A stretch of 64,000 bases of DNA, taken from the NCBI GenBank assembly GCA_000964245.1, contig LANB01000001.1, positions 1,636,392 to 1,700,391 of the forward strand. Reading direction: 5' to 3'. The notes below the pieces were generated by a model that did no database searches, had not been told where the DNA came from, and saw only the letters and a list, made by a program, of their open reading frames with translations. The position numbers and the translations under genes are program-made. This stretch comes from Cellvibrionaceae bacterium 1162T.S.0a.05 (GTDB lineage Bacteria; Pseudomonadota; Gammaproteobacteria; Pseudomonadales; Cellvibrionaceae). Shown in pieces: positions 20,324 through 29,263 of this stretch. Position 1 is the first letter of the stretch. Each line of letters opens with the position of its first letter.

Positions 20324-21592
20324 ATGGCGCGTCTTATTTTCGCTTTTGCTTTTCTTGCTATTGGCTTTGCTGCGGGTTGGTTGGTCAATGACGCATCGCA
20401 TAAGCCAGTAGAACCTGCGCGCAATGAAGAAGCTCCAAAGACACTGAATTCATCACCATTCCTATCCTCTCGTCCGGTTTCTGAGAATATCGCCCCACTC
20501 AGTCGGGTAAAGCGATCCGGAGAATCAAGTAATACCGATACAACCGGCGATGCCGACAGTGCAAACATGCAAGACATCGCCGCGTCGGCGCTCGAAAAAT
20601 TTCAAAACCTTATCCTGAGTGCGCGTTATACCGAAGCGGTGGATTACTATCAGGAAAAAGAACGCGAAGACTCGCCGCTGCGTGCCACGTTTAAACGGGA
20701 ATTATTGAAGTTTCTCGATCATCAATTAAAAAGTGGTGAGCATCGCGCCTTTCTGGGCATGACCGAAGCCTGGTTGAATACGTATTTTAAAGATCTCGAT
20801 GTGCTTTTACTTTTGGCTGAATACAATGGCTTACAAGCCTATTACGGTGAGGCAATCAGTATTTACCAATTGCTTTTTAGTTACAGTGACCGTGATGGCG
20901 ATCAGGCAAAAGTGCAAAGCGCATTTATCAGTTTTGTTCATCAACGCGACGCAGTACTGCTTACTCGCCAAGCCTGGTTTGAGTTGCAAAATTTTTATGA
21001 AATGGTCGAACAGGTAGGCCTGGCAAATGACAATATGCTTTTTCGACTGGCTGAAATTTACGTACATAACGGTCAATTTAGTGACGCAATCTGGGCTGCG
21101 CAGCGAGTGATAGGCAACCCGCGTTTTCGTGATAAAGCGGAACAGTTACTTGCTCTCATTGAAAGCGGCGAATATGAAAATCGACCGCTATTGAGCGTCA
21201 ACTCGCAAAACCTCAAACTGGAACGCCACGGTCATCATTATCTTGCTAATGTCAGTTTTCCTGGGAATGTTCGCTTGCGTTTGATTCTGGATACCGGTGC
21301 AACACTTTCCGTTATTTCCAAAGAAACCCAAATTGAAAAACTGGGTCTTTCCGGCTATTCCTTCGTTCCCGATCGTATGTTTAATACTGCAAATGGTGTG
21401 GTTCGGGGCGAAGTCATGAGGGTGCCTTCTCTCCTTATCGGGGCGTTCGAATTAAAAAATATGGACGTAGCGGTACTGCCACAATCGTTTGGTGACGACA
21501 TTGATGGTTTGCTGGGTATGAATGTACTCAGTCAATTCCGCTTTCACCTCGATCAGGAAAAAGCAGAATTGATTCTGGATAAAATGGACTAA
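20324..21592 (+). CDS. Membrane-anchored retropepsin-like aspartic protease with TPR-like region
   Basis: A 422-residue protein. Residues 2-22 form a single N-terminal membrane anchor or uncleaved signal, and residues ~80-290 are helical and TPR-like. The last ~120 residues form a retropepsin-like domain: LILDTGATLSVIS with catalytic D323-T-G and the later LLGMN flap-side element. Such single-domain proteases work as dimers. The ATG at 20324, after GGGGGAGAG, was chosen; a longer frame reaches back into aroE but would bury the anchor. It lies 17 bases after aroE and likely shares its transcript. Substrate unknown. Confidence 0.82.
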   Translation: MARLIFAFAFLAIGFAAGWLVNDASHKPVEPARNEEAPKTLNSSPFLSSRPVSENIAPLSRVKRSGESSNTDTTGDADSANMQDIAASALEKFQNLILSARYTEAVDYYQEKEREDSPLRATFKRELLKFLDHQLKSGEHRAFLGMTEAWLNTYFKDLDVLLLLAEYNGLQAYYGEAISIYQLLFSYSDRDGDQAKVQSAFISFVHQRDAVLLTRQAWFELQNFYEMVEQVGLANDNMLFRLAEIYVHNGQFSDAIWAAQRVIGNPRFRDKAEQLLALIESGEYENRPLLSVNSQNLKLERHGHHYLANVSFPGNVRLRLILDTGATLSVISKETQIEKLGLSGYSFVPDRMFNTANGVVRGEVMRVPSLLIGAFELKNMDVAVLPQSFGDDIDGLLGMNVLSQFRFHLDQEKAELILDKMD

Positions 21593-21644
21593 TACAACAG
21601 CGCGGCGTTTCCTGAAAAAGCCATTCCAATTTTCGACGAATGTT

Positions 21645-22415
21645 CTATTCGATAAAAATATCTTTATATGCGGCGTAAAGCGAACCGTAAAAAATGGGCA
21701 TCGCAACCAGCAAGCCGAGGCCAATGGGGAGCACGGCGACGATAAAAATCAGTAATAAAACAATACTGTAAACAAGAAAAGGGAGAAAATTTTTGAAACA
21801 GGCTTTAAAGCTCATCGCAAACGCTTGAGTAAATGCAATATCGTCGAGCACAATTAATGGCGGTGCAAACCAGGCCATTGCAATAATAGGTAAGGTCAAG
21901 GCAGTGATAATAAGAAAAGCAAGAATGACATAAAGGCGTGTCTCCGGCTCAAACCACTGCAGAGGGTTGTCCAGGTCGATATTGACTGTAAACAAGATGG
22001 CTACTGCCGCACCGACCATCATAATAATGGCAAAGCTCAAAACAAACACAATCAATGAAGAAAGAAACAGAGGCACCGGGCGAGTCACAAAACCCGCGAA
22101 TAAATGATTAATGGACAAAGACCGGCCTTCATCCTGTGCGCGACACCCCATCATCAAGCCTCCGGTCCAGATGGCGGTCGTTAGCGACCAAACGGTATTG
22201 ATCAAATCGCCCATAAAACTGAAGGCCATCATAATTACGAAACCAACAATACAAATGATGATCCAGTTGCCGGGGTCTTGAGTAAATAATTTAAATCCGT
22301 CACTGATCCATTGAATACCATTGCCGGTTGGGACACGGCGTGGCGGGTGCACAGTTCCAACGCTACTTTCGATATTGACGTCGGATTCGGGTGCGGAATA
22401 GGGATTGTTTTCCAT
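21645..22415 (-). CDS. Polytopic inner-membrane protein, BPSS1780-like
   Basis: A 256-residue protein with a short hydrophilic N-terminus beginning MENNPYSAPES, a start often seen in this DUF group, then five or six hydrophobic segments from about residue 50 to the end. A central WFAPPLIVLDD motif and a following helix (FKACFKNFLPF) resemble the BPSS1780/DUF975-like family of unknown function. AGGAAG precedes the ATG. No partner genes give a role. Confidence 0.7.
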   Translation of the reverse strand: MENNPYSAPESDVNIESSVGTVHPPRRVPTGNGIQWISDGFKLFTQDPGNWIIICIVGFVIMMAFSFMGDLINTVWSLTTAIWTGGLMMGCRAQDEGRSLSINHLFAGFVTRPVPLFLSSLIVFVLSFAIIMMVGAAVAILFTVNIDLDNPLQWFEPETRLYVILAFLIITALTLPIIAMAWFAPPLIVLDDIAFTQAFAMSFKACFKNFLPFLVYSIVLLLIFIVAVLPIGLGLLVAMPIFYGSLYAAYKDIFIE

Positions 22416-22556
22416 AGTTTCTTCCTTGTTAAAACATTCGACTGACTATCTAGATTTTTTGTAACTTTAATTACACATGAATCTTACAAACTTTTTGTGA
22501 GCATCCCGCAAGGTGATTCAAGGGATTTTTAACGTCCTTTGCGGGCAGCAAGTCAA

Positions 22557-23093
22557 TCAGATTGATTCCAGGTAGTCATTTTTGAGTTTGACATAATTTT
22601 CTGCAGAGTAACGAAAAAATGCGCGTTCACTGTCTTTTAAAGGTCGAGCCAGTTTGCAGGGGCTACCCACATAGAGATTCCCACTTTTCAGGACCTTGCC
22701 GGGTGGTACCAGAGTTCCGGCTCCAATCATCACTTCGTCTTCGACCACGGCACCATCCAGAACGGTTGCCCCAATACCGACAAGTACGCGATTTCCGACT
22801 GTGCAGCCATGCAAGCAGGCGCCGTGGCCAATGGTCACGTCTTCGCCGATGACCAATGGCCAACCTCCCGGGTTGTAGTCACTGGCATGCGTGATATGAA
22901 GGACGGCATTGTCTTGCACGCTTGTGCGAGCCCCTACTCGAATGTAATGCATATCACCGCGAATGACGGCACAAGGCCAAACGTTGACGTCACTGGCGAG
23001 TTCAACATCACCAATAACTATTGCGGATTCGTCAATGTATACATTTTCTGCAATTTTGGGGAAGTGTCCTTTATAGGGTCTGAGTGCGCTCAT
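22557..23093 (-). CDS. Gamma-carbonic anhydrase family protein (YrdA-like)
   Basis: A 178-residue left-handed beta-helix protein built from hexapeptide repeats (residues ~15-140). The metal-binding histidines of the family are visible in LHITHAS and IGHGACLHGC. Length and the start SALRPYKGHFPKI match YrdA/PaaY-type proteins, which form trimers. Many members show little CO2-hydration activity, so the reaction is uncertain. It is divergent from yheV. Confidence 0.9.
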   Translation of the reverse strand: MSALRPYKGHFPKIAENVYIDESAIVIGDVELASDVNVWPCAVIRGDMHYIRVGARTSVQDNAVLHITHASDYNPGGWPLVIGEDVTIGHGACLHGCTVGNRVLVGIGATVLDGAVVEDEVMIGAGTLVPPGKVLKSGNLYVGSPCKLARPLKDSERAFFRYSAENYVKLKNDYLESI

Positions 23094-23191
23094 GGCTTTC
23101 GATGTCTTCTGCTTTTGGCTTACTATAGTCTTTCCAGAATGATATTTCTTCTTTGCCTTTAAGTACTGCCCGATGAAAACCAGCTCTTGAG

Positions 23192-23398
23192 ATGAATAAG
23201 CCCACTGCTAGCCCCAAACGCTTTATTGCCGGTGCGCGCTGCCCCGCCTGTGAACAGCTCGATAAAATTCAATGTTGGTGGGAAGGCCGTGTGTATCACA
23301 GTGAATGTGTAAGTTGTGGTTACAAAGAGGAGATGGACAGTGAAACTCAAAAAAATACCGGCGTTCAGGTGATCAAATTGCCAGGCGAGACGGATTGA
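23192..23398 (+). CDS. yheV: YheV-family putative zinc ribbon protein (DUF2387)
   Basis: A 68-residue protein with two CxxC pairs (CPAC and CVSC) around WWEGRVYHSE, and the leader KRFIAGARCPAC typical of YheV. It should bind one zinc; function unknown. In Pseudomonas it normally follows the prlC oligopeptidase gene after a gamma-carbonic anhydrase (from memory); prlC is missing here. Confidence 0.88.
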   Translation: MNKPTASPKRFIAGARCPACEQLDKIQCWWEGRVYHSECVSCGYKEEMDSETQKNTGVQVIKLPGETD

Positions 23399-23447
23399 AA
23401 CTTCAAAATTAAGCGCTTGTTCAAGTCGGTCAGGTTTTCGCGATCGT

Positions 23448-24125
23448 TCAGTGGGATAGATGTGTCGGGAATTGATGCTCAAGGTCGAGCGAGATGGCCG
23501 AATCCCCCGCCAGGCAAGGCCACTTTTCGAGGGCGTCTTGCCAGCCATTTTGCTGTCGCATTGCCACATAACGTTCAAACGCCGGGTTACTGGCAAACTC
23601 TTCAAAATTGAAGAAACTTTCGATCGCGTAATGCACGGCTAAATCCAACTGATTGGCAAAATCTTCTCCCAACAGCTCGTGAACGATGATATTTGACATG
23701 GTCATATCCATCGGTGCGAGAGGGACTCCGTGAGTCATCGTGACCCGGTCGTTGATTTCTTCGATTAAACGGTGGGCGAGATACGCATCATCTATCAATT
23801 GCAACATCCCGGTATGATCGTTAACGAGTTCGAGAGGGTTAATAAAATAATCTTCCGCCATCGCGAGAAAACGTTCGGCGTAATCGTAAATCCCGGCACT
23901 TTGTGTGAGCTCTTCCAGGGCATCGATAAAATCTGGAACGTGCTTAATATAATTTGTAATAAATTGTAATAATTCTTCTTCGGGGTTTTTTTCAGGTAGC
24001 GCAACGAGGTGATGCAAAGCACTAATCTTTGCACTAACGAAATTGCGTAGCGCCTGATTTTTTTCTTCCAGACGCTGCGCTGCTGATATTGATTCGCGAA
24101 TTTGCACTGTTCTGCGATCGCTCAT
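23448..24125 (-). CDS. Unrecognised cytosolic helical protein
   Basis: I do not recognise this protein. From the ATG at 24125 it has 225 residues; a TTG start at 24158 would add 11. It has no signal peptide or membrane segment and is acidic and largely helical, with an N-terminal coiled-coil-like stretch (RESISAAQRLEEKNQAL). The middle has EINDRVTMTHGVP and HELLGEDFANQLDLAVHYAIE, which look conserved-protein-like rather than random. It stands alone, convergent with yheV and 84 bases from the MATE gene start side. Confidence 0.65.
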   Translation of the reverse strand: MSDRRTVQIRESISAAQRLEEKNQALRNFVSAKISALHHLVALPEKNPEEELLQFITNYIKHVPDFIDALEELTQSAGIYDYAERFLAMAEDYFINPLELVNDHTGMLQLIDDAYLAHRLIEEINDRVTMTHGVPLAPMDMTMSNIIVHELLGEDFANQLDLAVHYAIESFFNFEEFASNPAFERYVAMRQQNGWQDALEKWPCLAGDSAISLDLEHQFPTHLSH

Positions 24126-24209
24126 ACTGCGGCTACCATGCTTTAGAAAATAATCCAAAATTCCAGGATTACAAGGGGTTAGATAACAACGTACTAACGA
24201 GGAAGGGTT

Positions 24210-25523
24210 TTATATCCAATGATCAAATCGTGAAAGGAAATAATACGCCATTGTCATCATAGTCGTTCTGGAAAAATTGAAAAGTGTGAATGCTGCCCAT
24301 AAACCATGATTATTGTAGCCACTTAACAACCACCAGAAAGGGAAGAAGACTAATAGAGTTGAAATCAACATGAGGTAAAGCATGATTCGCGTTTGGCTGG
24401 CGCCGATGAAAATTCCATCAAGCATGTAGCAACCAACACTCACCAGGGGTAGCAGGCTCAACCAATAAAAATATTTTAAAGCTTCGGCACGAATCTCAAG
24501 TTGATCTGTCATGATGCTTAACAAGGGTTGGGCGGCAAACAAAAATAATAGTGAGAGACCCGCCGCAATAACGATAGCCGGTAAACTTGCTGCAAGGCTG
24601 GCGCGGTGCAACTGTCGGACATGTTTCGCTCCTTTTGCTTCGGCGACCATACTTTCAGCAGCATGCGCATAACCGTCGAGCGCAAAAGCAACAAAGAGCA
24701 TGAGTTGGAGAATGATGGCATTGACTGCTAACACGACCTCGCCCTGAGCAGCACTTTGCTTCATCAGAAAATTAAAAACTAAAAGCAATAAGGTCGTACG
24801 CACAAAAAGATCCGCATTTAAAGTAAGTGTTTGCAACGGTTTGAGGGCAGAGAAAATGACTTGCCAGCGAAAATTAAAATACTTTCGATAGTAGAGAAAC
24901 AAGCTGGCGACACCGAGGACAAGGGAGGTGTATTCAGCAATCAGTGTGGCGAGCGCCGCGCCCTGATGTGCCCAGCCTAATTCGACGATAAAAATGTAGT
25001 CGAGCAAGAGATTTAGCAGATTAGCAAGAACAGTGATAACAAGAGGAATGCGCGCGTTTTGCAGGCCAATAAGCCAGCCGAGAATGACATAGTTCAGAAA
25101 CACCGCCGGTGCCGAGAAAATACGGATGTCACAATATGCCTGGCTGAGGGTGCGCAGGCTCGCGTCATCGACCATGTAAGCCAGACCCAGGGGAATGACC
25201 CAGGGTTTGAGGAGTACTAAAACCAGGGCAAGTATCAGGGCAAGGGCAGAGGCCTGCACAAACTGCAGGGAAATACCCAGCGCACTCCCCGCACCATAGG
25301 CCTGGCCAGTGAGTGCAGTGGTGCCCATGCGAAGAAAGGCAAACATCCAGTAGAGCAGGGCGATCAAGTTGGCGCCGAGGGCGACTGCGCCAAGGTAGGC
25401 AGGGCTATCGAGGTGGCCGAGCATGGCGGTGTCCGCGAGACCCATCAATGGAACAGAAATATTGCTCAAAATCATGGGCCAGGCGATTTGCCAGGCGCGG
25501 CGGTGGGGGAGGGTGTTCAACAT
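24210..25523 (-). CDS. dinF: MATE-family efflux transporter (DinF-like)
   Basis: A 437-residue membrane protein with twelve predicted hydrophobic segments. WQIAWPMILSNISVPLMGLADTAMLGHL is the N-terminal MATE hallmark, with the acidic D of LADTAML in TM1 and FLRMGTTALTGQAYGA in TM2. The two halves are related. It would export cationic compounds by Na+ or H+ antiport; the DinF subgroup is the best guess. No SOS (LexA) box was noticed upstream, so SOS control is not supported here. Confidence 0.88.
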   Translation of the reverse strand: MLNTLPHRRAWQIAWPMILSNISVPLMGLADTAMLGHLDSPAYLGAVALGANLIALLYWMFAFLRMGTTALTGQAYGAGSALGISLQFVQASALALILALVLVLLKPWVIPLGLAYMVDDASLRTLSQAYCDIRIFSAPAVFLNYVILGWLIGLQNARIPLVITVLANLLNLLLDYIFIVELGWAHQGAALATLIAEYTSLVLGVASLFLYYRKYFNFRWQVIFSALKPLQTLTLNADLFVRTTLLLLVFNFLMKQSAAQGEVVLAVNAIILQLMLFVAFALDGYAHAAESMVAEAKGAKHVRQLHRASLAASLPAIVIAAGLSLLFLFAAQPLLSIMTDQLEIRAEALKYFYWLSLLPLVSVGCYMLDGIFIGASQTRIMLYLMLISTLLVFFPFWWLLSGYNNHGLWAAFTLFNFSRTTMMTMAYYFLSRFDHWI

Positions 25524-25620
25524 TTGCTTAAAAAACGAACATAATCATGCAAAAACAGGCGTCACTTGAAAAAGTTTACGAAAATGCCTCAGGAAATTGC
25601 GCCTCATAGCAGTGCAAGGC

Positions 25621-25648
25621 TTACTTTATCTTGACCGACCGGTATAAT
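25621..25648 (+). promoter_or_regulatory. Candidate sigma-70 promoter for the cox operon
   Basis: TTACTT (25621-25626), 16 bases, then a perfect TATAAT (25643-25648). A short dyad GCGCC-TGC-GGCGC (25650-25662) lies at the likely transcription start. This would give coxB a leader of roughly 135 bases. The -35 is only a partial match. Confidence 0.5.
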
Positions 25649-25791
25649 CGCGCCTGCGGCGCACTGTCGCACTTTTTGAGCCTATGGTCTATGTTGTAAA
25701 AGTGAATTTGTCTCGTCTTTTCATGCAGCACCCAGGCAGCACAATCTAAAACAACTAATTAATTCTCAACTCTACAAATGGAGAAGGGGCG

Positions 25792-26916
25792 ATGTTAAGT
25801 ATTTTCAAGCGGTCGCTCGCGTTGCTATTGGCGGCGTCTTTGCCTGTTGCGGCAGAGATTGACCCATGGCAATACAATCTGACTGAAGGAGTGACCTCCG
25901 TCAGCCAGAATGTTTACGGCCTGCACATGTTCATCTTCTATATATGCTGCATCATCGGCGTGATTGTTTTCGGCGCCATGTTTGTAAGTATGTACTTACA
26001 CCGGAAGTCACGCGGGGTCGAAGCATCCCAGTTTCATGAAAGTGTGAAACTCGAATTGGTATGGACCATTGTGCCCGCGCTGATTCTGATCGGAATGGCT
26101 TTTCCGGCAACCAAGTCCCTGATGGAAATCTACGATACCGATAATGCAGAGCTCGACATTATCGTGACCGGCCACCAATGGAAGTGGCAGTACGAATATC
26201 GTGGTGAGGGTGTCAGCTTCTTCTCCAACCTCAGCCAGAAATCCAAAGACCAGATTTACAGTGCTGACGCGAAAAGTGATGACTACCTGCTGGATGTCGA
26301 CAATCCGCTTGTGATTCCAACCGGCACGAAAGTGCGCTTTTTGGTTACTGCTGCCGACGTGATCCACAGCTGGTGGGTGCCCGAGTTGGCGGTTAAGCGC
26401 GATGCAATTCCCGGCTACATCAATGAAGCCTGGACCAAAGTGGATGAGCCCGGTCATTTTGTTGGCCAGTGTGCTGAGCTTTGCGGTAAAGACCACGGCT
26501 TTATGCCCATCGAAGTCAAGGTTGTGAGCCCGGAAGAATTTGAAAGCTGGTTAGGCGAGAAGCGCGCTGAAGCTGCAGCAATTGCCGAAGCCGCCAAGCA
26601 AACCTTCACCATCGATCAATTACTGGAAGAAGGTAAGGTTGTCTACGACACCTACTGTGCTGCGTGTCACCAAGCGAATGGCCAAGGTGTTCCCGGAGCT
26701 TTCCCGGCGATTGCTGGCAGCCCCATTGCAATGGGAGATGTGGGCCTTCACATGGATCGCGTTCTCAACGGTGGGGTCGGTATGCCACCTTTCGGCGAGC
26801 AACTTACGCCGGTGCAATCTGCCGCCGTTATCACTTATCAACGTAATGCGTTTGGCAACAACATGGGCGACATCGTTCAGCCTGTGGATGTTGTTCAATA
26901 CCAGCAAGGCCAATAG
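25792..26916 (+). CDS. coxB: Cytochrome c oxidase subunit II with fused cytochrome c domain
   Basis: A 374-residue caa3-like subunit II. A signal peptide (residues 1-22) is followed by two membrane helices (~45-115) and the cupredoxin domain with the CuA site: HSWW, then CAELCGKDHGFM supplies Cys, Glu, Cys, His and Met. After a charged linker (~250-275), a class I cytochrome c domain carries CAACH and a later GVGMPPF with the axial Met. AAGGGG precedes the ATG. First gene of the aa3-type oxidase cluster, 12 bases before ctaD. It receives electrons directly into the fused heme. Confidence 0.97.
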   Translation: MLSIFKRSLALLLAASLPVAAEIDPWQYNLTEGVTSVSQNVYGLHMFIFYICCIIGVIVFGAMFVSMYLHRKSRGVEASQFHESVKLELVWTIVPALILIGMAFPATKSLMEIYDTDNAELDIIVTGHQWKWQYEYRGEGVSFFSNLSQKSKDQIYSADAKSDDYLLDVDNPLVIPTGTKVRFLVTAADVIHSWWVPELAVKRDAIPGYINEAWTKVDEPGHFVGQCAELCGKDHGFMPIEVKVVSPEEFESWLGEKRAEAAAIAEAAKQTFTIDQLLEEGKVVYDTYCAACHQANGQGVPGAFPAIAGSPIAMGDVGLHMDRVLNGGVGMPPFGEQLTPVQSAAVITYQRNAFGNNMGDIVQPVDVVQYQQGQ

Positions 26917-26928
26917 GGGGGTCGAATT

Positions 26929-28479
26929 ATGGCACATGGTCCTGCGAAAGGTTTTAGCCGCTGGCTATACACCACAAACCACAAAGACATCGGTAGCATG
27001 TACTTGTGGTTCAGCTTCGCGATGTTTTTCCTCGGCGGTATTTTCGCCCTGGTGATTCGCGCGGAATTATTCCAACCGGGTATGCAAATCGTCGACCCGA
27101 ACTTCTTTAACCAGATGACCACCATGCACGGTCTGGTCATGGTTTTCGGTGCCGTCATGCCGGCCTTTGTGGGCCTCGCGAACTGGATGGTTCCGATGAT
27201 GATCGGCGCACCTGATATGGCCTTGCCGCGTATGAACAACTGGAGTTTCTGGATTCTGCCTTTTGCTTTTGCAATGTTGGCATCCACGCTCTTTATGGAA
27301 GGGGGTGCGCCCAACTTTGGTTGGACGTTCTACGCGCCGCTGTCCACTACCTACGCGCCGGCATCGGTCACCTTCTTTATTTTTGCGGTACACATCATGG
27401 GGGCGTCCTCCATCATGGGTTCCATCAACATTATCGCCACCATCCTGAATATGCGTGCACCGGGTATGACCCTGATGAAAATGCCCCTGTTCGTATGGAC
27501 CTGGTTGATTACGGCCTACCTGCTGATTGCGGTTATGCCTGTTCTCGCCGGTGTGGTGACCATGATGCTAATGGATATTCACTTCGGCACCAGCTTCTTT
27601 GACGCGGCAGGTGGCGGTGACCCGGTTCTGTTCCAGCACGTATTCTGGTTCTTCGGTCACCCTGAGGTGTACATCATGATTCTGCCCGCTTTCGGTGTGG
27701 TATCAGCGATTATTCCTACCTTTGCGCGCAAGCCACTCTTTGGCTACAGCTCAATGGTTTACGCAACAGCCTCCATCGCCTTCCTGAGCTTTATTGTTTG
27801 GGCGCACCACATGTTTACTGTGGGTATCCCCTTGCTCGGTGAATTGTTCTTTATGTACGCGACCATGTTGATTGCAGTACCGACGGGCGTAAAAGTCTTT
27901 AACTGGGTCACCACCATGTGGAAAGGGGCGATGACTTTCGAAACGCCAATGTTGTTTTCGATTGCCTTCGTGATCCTGTTTACCATCGGTGGTTTCTCCG
28001 GCTTGATGCTCGCCATCGCGCCAGTGGATTTCCAATACCACGATACCTATTTCGTGGTGGCACACTTCCACTACGTACTGGTACCGGGTGCAATCTTCTC
28101 GATCACCGCTGCGGTTTACTACTGGTTGCCCAAGTGGTGCGGAAAAATGTACGACGAGACCTTGGGTAAAACCCACTTCTGGTTGGCGTTTGCGGGTTTG
28201 AACATTACCTTCTTCCCGATGCACTTCAGCGGCCTCGCGTACATGCCACGTCGTATTCCGGATTACAACGTGGCCTTCGCGAACTGGAACATGATTTCTT
28301 CCGTCGGCGCCTTCCTGTTTGGCGCGGCGCAAGTCTTGTTCCTGTATATCATCATTCGCACCATCGTTTCCGGTAAGAAAGCGACCGACCAGGTTTGGGA
28401 AGGCGCAACGGGTCTGGAGTGGTCAGTGCCATCGCCCGCACCGTACCATACCTTCAGTACACCACCGGAAGTGAAGTAA
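26929..28479 (+). CDS. ctaD: Cytochrome c oxidase subunit I (aa3-type)
   Basis: A 516-residue, twelve-helix catalytic subunit. The heme a ligand is in TMHGLVM, CuB ligands in FFGHPEVYIMILP (His with the cross-linked Tyr) and WAHHMFTVG, and the heme a/a3 His pair in HFHYVLVPG. The HPEVY tyrosine marks it as an A-family oxidase. A strong ribosome site (AGGGGGG) precedes the start. It sits between coxB and ctaG as in other proteobacterial aa3 operons. Confidence 0.98.
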   Translation: MAHGPAKGFSRWLYTTNHKDIGSMYLWFSFAMFFLGGIFALVIRAELFQPGMQIVDPNFFNQMTTMHGLVMVFGAVMPAFVGLANWMVPMMIGAPDMALPRMNNWSFWILPFAFAMLASTLFMEGGAPNFGWTFYAPLSTTYAPASVTFFIFAVHIMGASSIMGSINIIATILNMRAPGMTLMKMPLFVWTWLITAYLLIAVMPVLAGVVTMMLMDIHFGTSFFDAAGGGDPVLFQHVFWFFGHPEVYIMILPAFGVVSAIIPTFARKPLFGYSSMVYATASIAFLSFIVWAHHMFTVGIPLLGELFFMYATMLIAVPTGVKVFNWVTTMWKGAMTFETPMLFSIAFVILFTIGGFSGLMLAIAPVDFQYHDTYFVVAHFHYVLVPGAIFSITAAVYYWLPKWCGKMYDETLGKTHFWLAFAGLNITFFPMHFSGLAYMPRRIPDYNVAFANWNMISSVGAFLFGAAQVLFLYIIIRTIVSGKKATDQVWEGATGLEWSVPSPAPYHTFSTPPEVK

Positions 28480-28487
28480 GTTTCCAT

Positions 28488-28520
28488 TTGGCTCGGGTTC
28501 CTTAAAGAATGCCGGGCCAA
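28488..28520 (+). other. Hairpin after ctaD
   Basis: Arms TTGGCTCGG and CCGGGCCAA form a 9-bp stem with one mismatch around a 15-base loop. No T-run follows, so it is more likely an RNA-stabilising or processing hairpin between ctaD and ctaG than a terminator. Confidence 0.45.
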
Positions 28521-28587
28521 ATGATGTTGTGTTCGTCGCAGAGCATGGTTGAAAAGGGCATGGTTGAGCAAAGAGGTAACGAGGTTC

Positions 28588-29211
28588 ATGGTTGAGAAAA
28601 GCGAACAAAAACAGGTAAAGAAAACCAGCCTGTATTTAAGTGTTTTTGCTGCCGCCATGTTTTTGTTTTGTTTAACGGTGTTGCCTCCTCTTTATGATCT
28701 GTTTTGTGAGGTGACTGGCCTTAATGGAAAAACAGCCAGCCAATCGAATGCAGTTGAAGTAAAGGTGGATACCAGCAGAACGGTCGAAGTCAGTTTTGTG
28801 AGTATCAACAACGAAGGCATGGCTTGGGAATTTCGGCCCACGGAGGAAAAACTCCTGGTGCATCCCGGCCAGGCAGTGACGACACATTTTTACGTGAAAA
28901 ATCCGGCTGATTACATCATGGTCGGGCAAGCCGTACCGAGTATGGTGCCGCACAACGCCACGGATTATTTTCACAAAACAGAATGTTTTTGTTTTAACCA
29001 GCAGGCGCTGGCACCAAAAGAAGATGCGGAATTGGGTTTACAGTTTATTGTCGACCAGGATATTCCCAAAGGGGTAAAAAGCATTGTGCTTTCCTACACC
29101 CTTTTTGATGTCACCGAAAAAATGCCTGAAGTGGTTGAACAAAAAAAATTGGAGTTGAGTGCGAAAGAAAACACGCAAACAACGGAAAAATTAACTGTCG
29201 GGCAGCTTTAA
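28588..29211 (+). CDS. ctaG: Cytochrome c oxidase assembly protein CtaG/Cox11
   Basis: A 207-residue copper chaperone delivering Cu to the CuB site of subunit I. One membrane helix (~12-35) is followed by a periplasmic immunoglobulin-like domain. The copper-binding CFCFNQQ motif is intact, as is the family segment AVPSMVPHNATDYFHKTEC. The ATG at 28588 with AACGAGG upstream was chosen; an upstream TTG at 28549 would add 13 residues with no ribosome site. The start region contains CATGGTTGA three times. Confidence 0.95.
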   Translation: MVEKSEQKQVKKTSLYLSVFAAAMFLFCLTVLPPLYDLFCEVTGLNGKTASQSNAVEVKVDTSRTVEVSFVSINNEGMAWEFRPTEEKLLVHPGQAVTTHFYVKNPADYIMVGQAVPSMVPHNATDYFHKTECFCFNQQALAPKEDAELGLQFIVDQDIPKGVKSIVLSYTLFDVTEKMPEVVEQKKLELSAKENTQTTEKLTVGQL

Positions 29212-29263
29212 GGGCAGCTCATCCGCAACAGCTTAAGAATTTATAAGGCGGGGTAAGATAACA

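Noticed and set aside
25524..25560. SOS control of the DinF-like gene
   Set aside because: No CTGT-N8-ACAG LexA box was found upstream of 25523.
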